DNA of 64,000 nt from Mycolicibacterium peregrinum (GTDB taxonomy: Bacteria; Actinomycetota; Actinomycetes; Mycobacteriales; Mycobacteriaceae): contig NZ_LZSO01000038.1 in assembly GCF_001665785.1 (NCBI RefSeq), forward strand, positions 62,001 through 126,000. Reading direction: 5' to 3'. Shown here in pieces: positions 61,082 through 64,000 of this stretch (position 1 is its first letter; each line of letters begins with the position of its first letter). The position numbers and the translations under genes are program-made. Under the pieces are notes generated by a model. The model made no database searches. It was not told where the DNA came from and worked only from the letters and a program-made list of their open reading frames with translations.

Positions 61082-62011
61082 TCAGGCGTCCAGTACGGCG
61101 CGGATGTCCTCGCACACCTGCCGGCCGGCCTGGCCGGCCAACGTCAGTGACGGCATGGTGATGAACCCGTGGATGGCGCCGGCATAGTCGCGGTACACCA
61201 CCGGGACGCCCTGGGCGGCAAGTGCTTCGGCGTAGTCCTCGCCTTCGGAGTGCAACGGGTCGAAGCCCGCGGTGACGATCACCGCAGGAGGCAGTCCGCG
61301 CAGATCCGCGCGCAGTGGTGCGGCATGCGGATGGGCCCGGTCCCCGGTGTCGGGAACGTACTGATCCCAGTACCACGCCATGGCGGCGCGGGTGTTGTAG
61401 AAACCGGTGGCGAATCTCCGGTACGACTCGGTGTCGAAGTCCGCTGCGACGACCGGATACAGCAGTGCCTGACACGCGATGTCCGGCCCGCCGCGGTCAC
61501 GCGCGAGGATCGTGGTCACGGCGGCGAGATTGCCGCCGGCACTGTCGCCCGCGACGACGAGCTTCGTCGCGTCACCGCCGAGTTCGTCGCCACGGTGCAC
61601 AACCCAGCACAGCGCGGTGTACACGTCCTCCGCAGCTGCCGGCCACCGCGCCTCGGGTGCCAGACGGTAGTCGACGGACACCACCACCGCGCCGATGCCG
61701 TTGGCCAGCGATCGGCACAGGTCGTCGTGGGTGTCGAGGTCGCAGAACACGAACCCGCCGCCGTGCGCGAACACCACCATCGGTGCGGGCACGCCGGAAG
61801 GCGCTGCCGGCCAATAGATCCGGACGGGGATGTCGCCCGCGGGTCCCGGTAACTTCCGCTCCTCGATCGCCCCGATCGGCCGGGGCTGCAGCGGAGGTCG
61901 GTACCGGGACCGCACGGCGGCCCTGGCCTCGGCCCCGCCCATCGCCTCGACCGCCGGGAAACCGGTGTTCAGAACCGGCAGTAGCGCCGCGACCTCTGGA
62001 TCGACCTTCAT
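61082..62011 (-). CDS. HSL-family alpha/beta hydrolase (esterase/lactonase), copy 2
   Basis: 309 residues from ATG 62011 (MKVDPEVAALLPVLNTGFPA). HGGGF (83-87), GDSAGG with Ser157, acid in FDPLHSEGEDY, His in AIHGFITM. Paralogue of the esterase at 49110. It ends 16 bp from the convergent BVMO gene. Likely hydrolyses the Baeyer-Villiger product. Operator-like elements lie 97 and 200 bp upstream. Confidence 0.9.
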   Translation of the reverse strand: MKVDPEVAALLPVLNTGFPAVEAMGGAEARAAVRSRYRPPLQPRPIGAIEERKLPGPAGDIPVRIYWPAAPSGVPAPMVVFAHGGGFVFCDLDTHDDLCRSLANGIGAVVVSVDYRLAPEARWPAAAEDVYTALCWVVHRGDELGGDATKLVVAGDSAGGNLAAVTTILARDRGGPDIACQALLYPVVAADFDTESYRRFATGFYNTRAAMAWYWDQYVPDTGDRAHPHAAPLRADLRGLPPAVIVTAGFDPLHSEGEDYAEALAAQGVPVVYRDYAGAIHGFITMPSLTLAGQAGRQVCEDIRAVLDA

Positions 62012-62403
62012 TTCCGCCTGTTCGTCGGGTTGTCCGCACCGGCAACGATCACCGCGCAACCGAGCTCCTGCCCAACCAACCACATCGGTCCTGTCTCCGG
62101 CTGGGGTGTACCGCGCAGTGAGACACGTGGAATCCGGCTGCCGCCCAGCGTGATTGCGCTCTGAACGACTGCGCACTGGACCCGCGCTATACCACACCGC
62201 CCAAGATTCTGTACCGCTGAGCGAGACTGCCGCGCCCGGACACGTGGTGAGTGCGCACGATCACATGGCCCGGTGCAGTGAGGCGGCCGACACCCAGAAA
62301 TCGGTTGCCTCCCGTCGAAATCCCCGCTGGGGGAGTCGTATTCGTCCGGGCAGAACCGAGCTGTCACCACGACGTGCTCGACAACCTGATAGATGGAGGG
62401 GAA
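62012..62403. promoter_or_regulatory. 392-bp divergent regulatory region with two 17-bp elements
   Basis: No gene is supported here. It holds GTACCGC-GCA-GTGAGAC (62108-62124) and GTACCGC-TGA-GCGAGAC (62211-62227), both variants of the island's operator, and a GACACGTGG word next to each (62122, 62239). It serves the esterase on the left and possibly the phosphatase gene on the right. Confidence 0.6.
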
Positions 62404-63846
62404 ATGGTCCGACCGAGCAGGTTCGGGAACGGCGACGCACCCGCTGTGCGTCGTCGTTCGAGAACGACATGGAGAGGCCTTGGCATCGTGCTGACTGCCT
62501 TCGGCTTTTTCGTGATGTCCGTGCTGCCCGCCTGGGCTGCCGAGAACATGCGGGTCACTTTCGTGCGTCACGGCCAGTCCGCAGGCAACACGTCGGGCAA
62601 CATCGACACCTCGACGCCAGGGCCTTCGCTCACCCCGCTCGGACGTGAGCAGGCTCAGGCGGTGGTCGACCGGCTGGGGGACAACAACTACGACGCGATC
62701 TATGCGTCGCAGATGATCCGCACCCAGCAGACCGCGGAACCGATGTCGGCGTATCTGGGTCTGCCGATCCAGGTTCTGCCCGGCCTGCAAGAGATCGAGG
62801 CCGGCGACTATGAGGGCACACCCGAGAGCGGTGCACTGGACGGTTACCTCAAGGCGCCGATCGCGTGGGCGTTCGCCGGTCAGCTCGGCGCCCGAATCCC
62901 GGGCTCGATCGACGGCAACGAGTTCGACGCGCGCGTCGACGGCGCGTTGAAGACCATGTACGACAAGGGCGACCGCAACGTCGTCGTGTTCTCGCACGGC
63001 GGCACCATCATGTTCTGGACCATGATGAACGCCAAGAACCTCACCTTGGCGGAGAAGGGCATGCTGCTGAGCCAGCATGCGCTTGGTAACACCGACTACG
63101 TCGTCATCGAGGGAAACCCCGAGGACGGCTGGACCCTCGTGGACTGGAACGGCCAGCGGTTCAGCCCCGAGCCGACGCTGGGGCATGAGGTCGGGCTGCA
63201 GATGCGGACGCTGACCCGCCAGCTCGAGGCCGCCATGAAACAGGTGACTGACTCCTTGGCCACCGGTGACGTGATCAAGGTGGCGACGGCGATCAACCGC
63301 AGCTTGGCCGATGCGTCGTTCTCGGTGGCCAAGTTCAACCGCGCGATCAACGCCGAGGTCGTCAAGCGGGTCGACAAGGTCTTCGGCAAGGTGAACACCC
63401 CGGATCCGGGACCGGTATCCGAACTCACCGACAAGGTGTCCGACACGGTCAAGGGTGTTGTCCCGAACACCGGTTCGGCCACCGACATGCTGAAGCCGCT
63501 CAACGCTGCGGTGTCCGACCCGAAGGAAGCGCAGGCATCGGTCGAGTCCGACCACAGCAGTGCGGCCGAAAAGGTGACGGCCTCGGTGCGGGGCCAGGGT
63601 GCGACGGATCTGTCCAGCGGCAACCTGGTCAGGCCCGGAAAGACCTTCGCCGACGCCAAGCGCGCCGGCGAGCAGGCTCGCGCCGGCGTTTCCGATGTCG
63701 CCGGGCAGCTGAGGTCGACGGTGAAGACCTCGGTCACCGGTATCAAGGACGCTGCGAAGAAGGTGTCCGAGAGTGTCGGCGCGGCAAGCGTTTCGCGCGG
63801 AGGCGCCGCGTCCGAAAAGGGTTCCGCCGATTCGGACGGCAAGTAA
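62404..63846 (+). CDS. secreted histidine phosphatase family protein with long helical C-terminus
   Basis: 480 residues from ATG 62404, with GGAGGGG upstream. A signal peptide or anchor (residues 24-46, ending LPAWAA) precedes a histidine phosphatase domain with RHG (55-57), the second catalytic His198 in FSHGG, and the acid loop EIEAGDYEG. From about residue 265 a 215-residue Ala/Ser/Lys/Asp-rich, helix-prone tail without hydrophobic spans is added, unlike ordinary phosphoglycerate mutases. Function at the cell surface is unknown. Convergent with sigA. Confidence 0.88.
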   Translation: MVRPSRFGNGDAPAVRRRSRTTWRGLGIVLTAFGFFVMSVLPAWAAENMRVTFVRHGQSAGNTSGNIDTSTPGPSLTPLGREQAQAVVDRLGDNNYDAIYASQMIRTQQTAEPMSAYLGLPIQVLPGLQEIEAGDYEGTPESGALDGYLKAPIAWAFAGQLGARIPGSIDGNEFDARVDGALKTMYDKGDRNVVVFSHGGTIMFWTMMNAKNLTLAEKGMLLSQHALGNTDYVVIEGNPEDGWTLVDWNGQRFSPEPTLGHEVGLQMRTLTRQLEAAMKQVTDSLATGDVIKVATAINRSLADASFSVAKFNRAINAEVVKRVDKVFGKVNTPDPGPVSELTDKVSDTVKGVVPNTGSATDMLKPLNAAVSDPKEAQASVESDHSSAAEKVTASVRGQGATDLSSGNLVRPGKTFADAKRAGEQARAGVSDVAGQLRSTVKTSVTGIKDAAKKVSESVGAASVSRGGAASEKGSADSDGK

Positions 63847-63850
63847 GAAA

Positions 63851-63881
63851 TCGGCCCCCTCCGTCGAACGGAGGGGGCCGA
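63851..63881. terminator. bidirectional terminator between phosphatase gene and sigA
   Basis: Perfect 14-bp arms TCGGCCCCCTCCGT / ACGGAGGGGGCCGA with a CGA loop, 4 bp after the phosphatase stop and 31 bp from the convergent sigA stop. Confidence 0.93.
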
Positions 63882-63912
63882 TCTCGTTGTCTGTCGTTTA
63901 CTCGGCGCGGAC

Positions 63913-64000
63913 CTAGTCCAGGTAGTCGCGCAACACCTGGGAGCGGCTGGGGTGGCGCAGCTTGCTCATGGTCTTGGACTCGATCTGGCGGATGCGCTCA
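63913..64000 (-). CDS. sigA: principal sigma factor SigA, C-terminal fragment
   Basis: The last 28 codons read ERIRQIESKTMSKLRHPSRS then QVLRDYLD and stop, the exact end of mycobacterial SigA (region 4.2 recognition helix and tail). The rest lies beyond the window edge. It anchors the catabolic island between sigB and sigA. Confidence 0.95.
   Translation of the reverse strand, partial: ERIRQIESKTMSKLRHPSRSQVLRDYLD

Overview
The window is high-GC actinobacterial DNA and looks like a fast-growing mycobacterium (Mycolicibacterium type). The evidence is a chain of recognisable genes in the order known from mycobacterial chromosomes: recA-recX, miaB, miaA, dapF, hflX, fadE20, lexA/chiZ, nrdR, sthA, ideR, sigB and, at the right edge, sigA. 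RecA is 351 residues and carries no intein.

Left part (1-10,570, all minus strand): a complete uptake [NiFe]-hydrogenase locus. In transcription order it is hypA, hypB, small subunit, large subunit, a NifU-like/Rieske-fold fusion, DUF5947, DUF6084, a 439-residue unknown, a 39-residue membrane peptide, the maturation protease, hypC and hypF (cut by the edge). The small subunit has an Asp in place of the first proximal-cluster Cys pair partner, typical of the actinobacterial group 1h (Hhy) enzymes that oxidise hydrogen at atmospheric levels. Most genes overlap by 4 bp.

Middle part (10,571-44,420): conserved housekeeping genes. It includes recA-recX with an SOS box and a damage-inducible promoter, a glutamate ABC transporter (gluABCD), tRNA modification genes (miaB, miaA), dapF, hflX, a PE-PPE-domain hydrolase, a biotin/S-oxide reductase, fadE20, an LGFP-repeat surface protein, the divergent lexA/chiZ SOS pair, nrdR, a serine protease, sthA, ideR, sigB with a SigE/SigH-type promoter, and small DUF proteins.

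Right part (44,420-62,230): a catabolic island of about 18 kb lying between the sigB neighbourhood and sigA, which are close together in M. tuberculosis. It holds a TetR regulator, an LLM flavin monooxygenase, a Zn alcohol dehydrogenase, four SDRs, two HSL-type esterases, an acyl-CoA ligase, a WS/DGAT, three acyl-CoA-dehydrogenase-fold proteins, an IclR regulator and a Baeyer-Villiger monooxygenase. The gene content suggests alcohol to ketone to ester/lactone to acid to acyl-CoA breakdown of an alicyclic, terpenoid or aromatic compound. Six copies of a 17-bp palindrome-like element lie in four of its promoter regions and suggest a single regulon, probably of the IclR protein. A perfect 18-bp inverted repeat lies downstream of the TetR gene. 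A secreted histidine phosphatase and the end of sigA close the window.

Main points of interest: the hydrogenase protease gene has no ATG/GTG/TTG that would keep its catalytic N-terminus; a 32-bp tandem duplication between gluC and gluD builds a chain of two 11-codon ORFs linked by ATGA overlaps; and the 17-bp element defines an apparently self-contained regulon.
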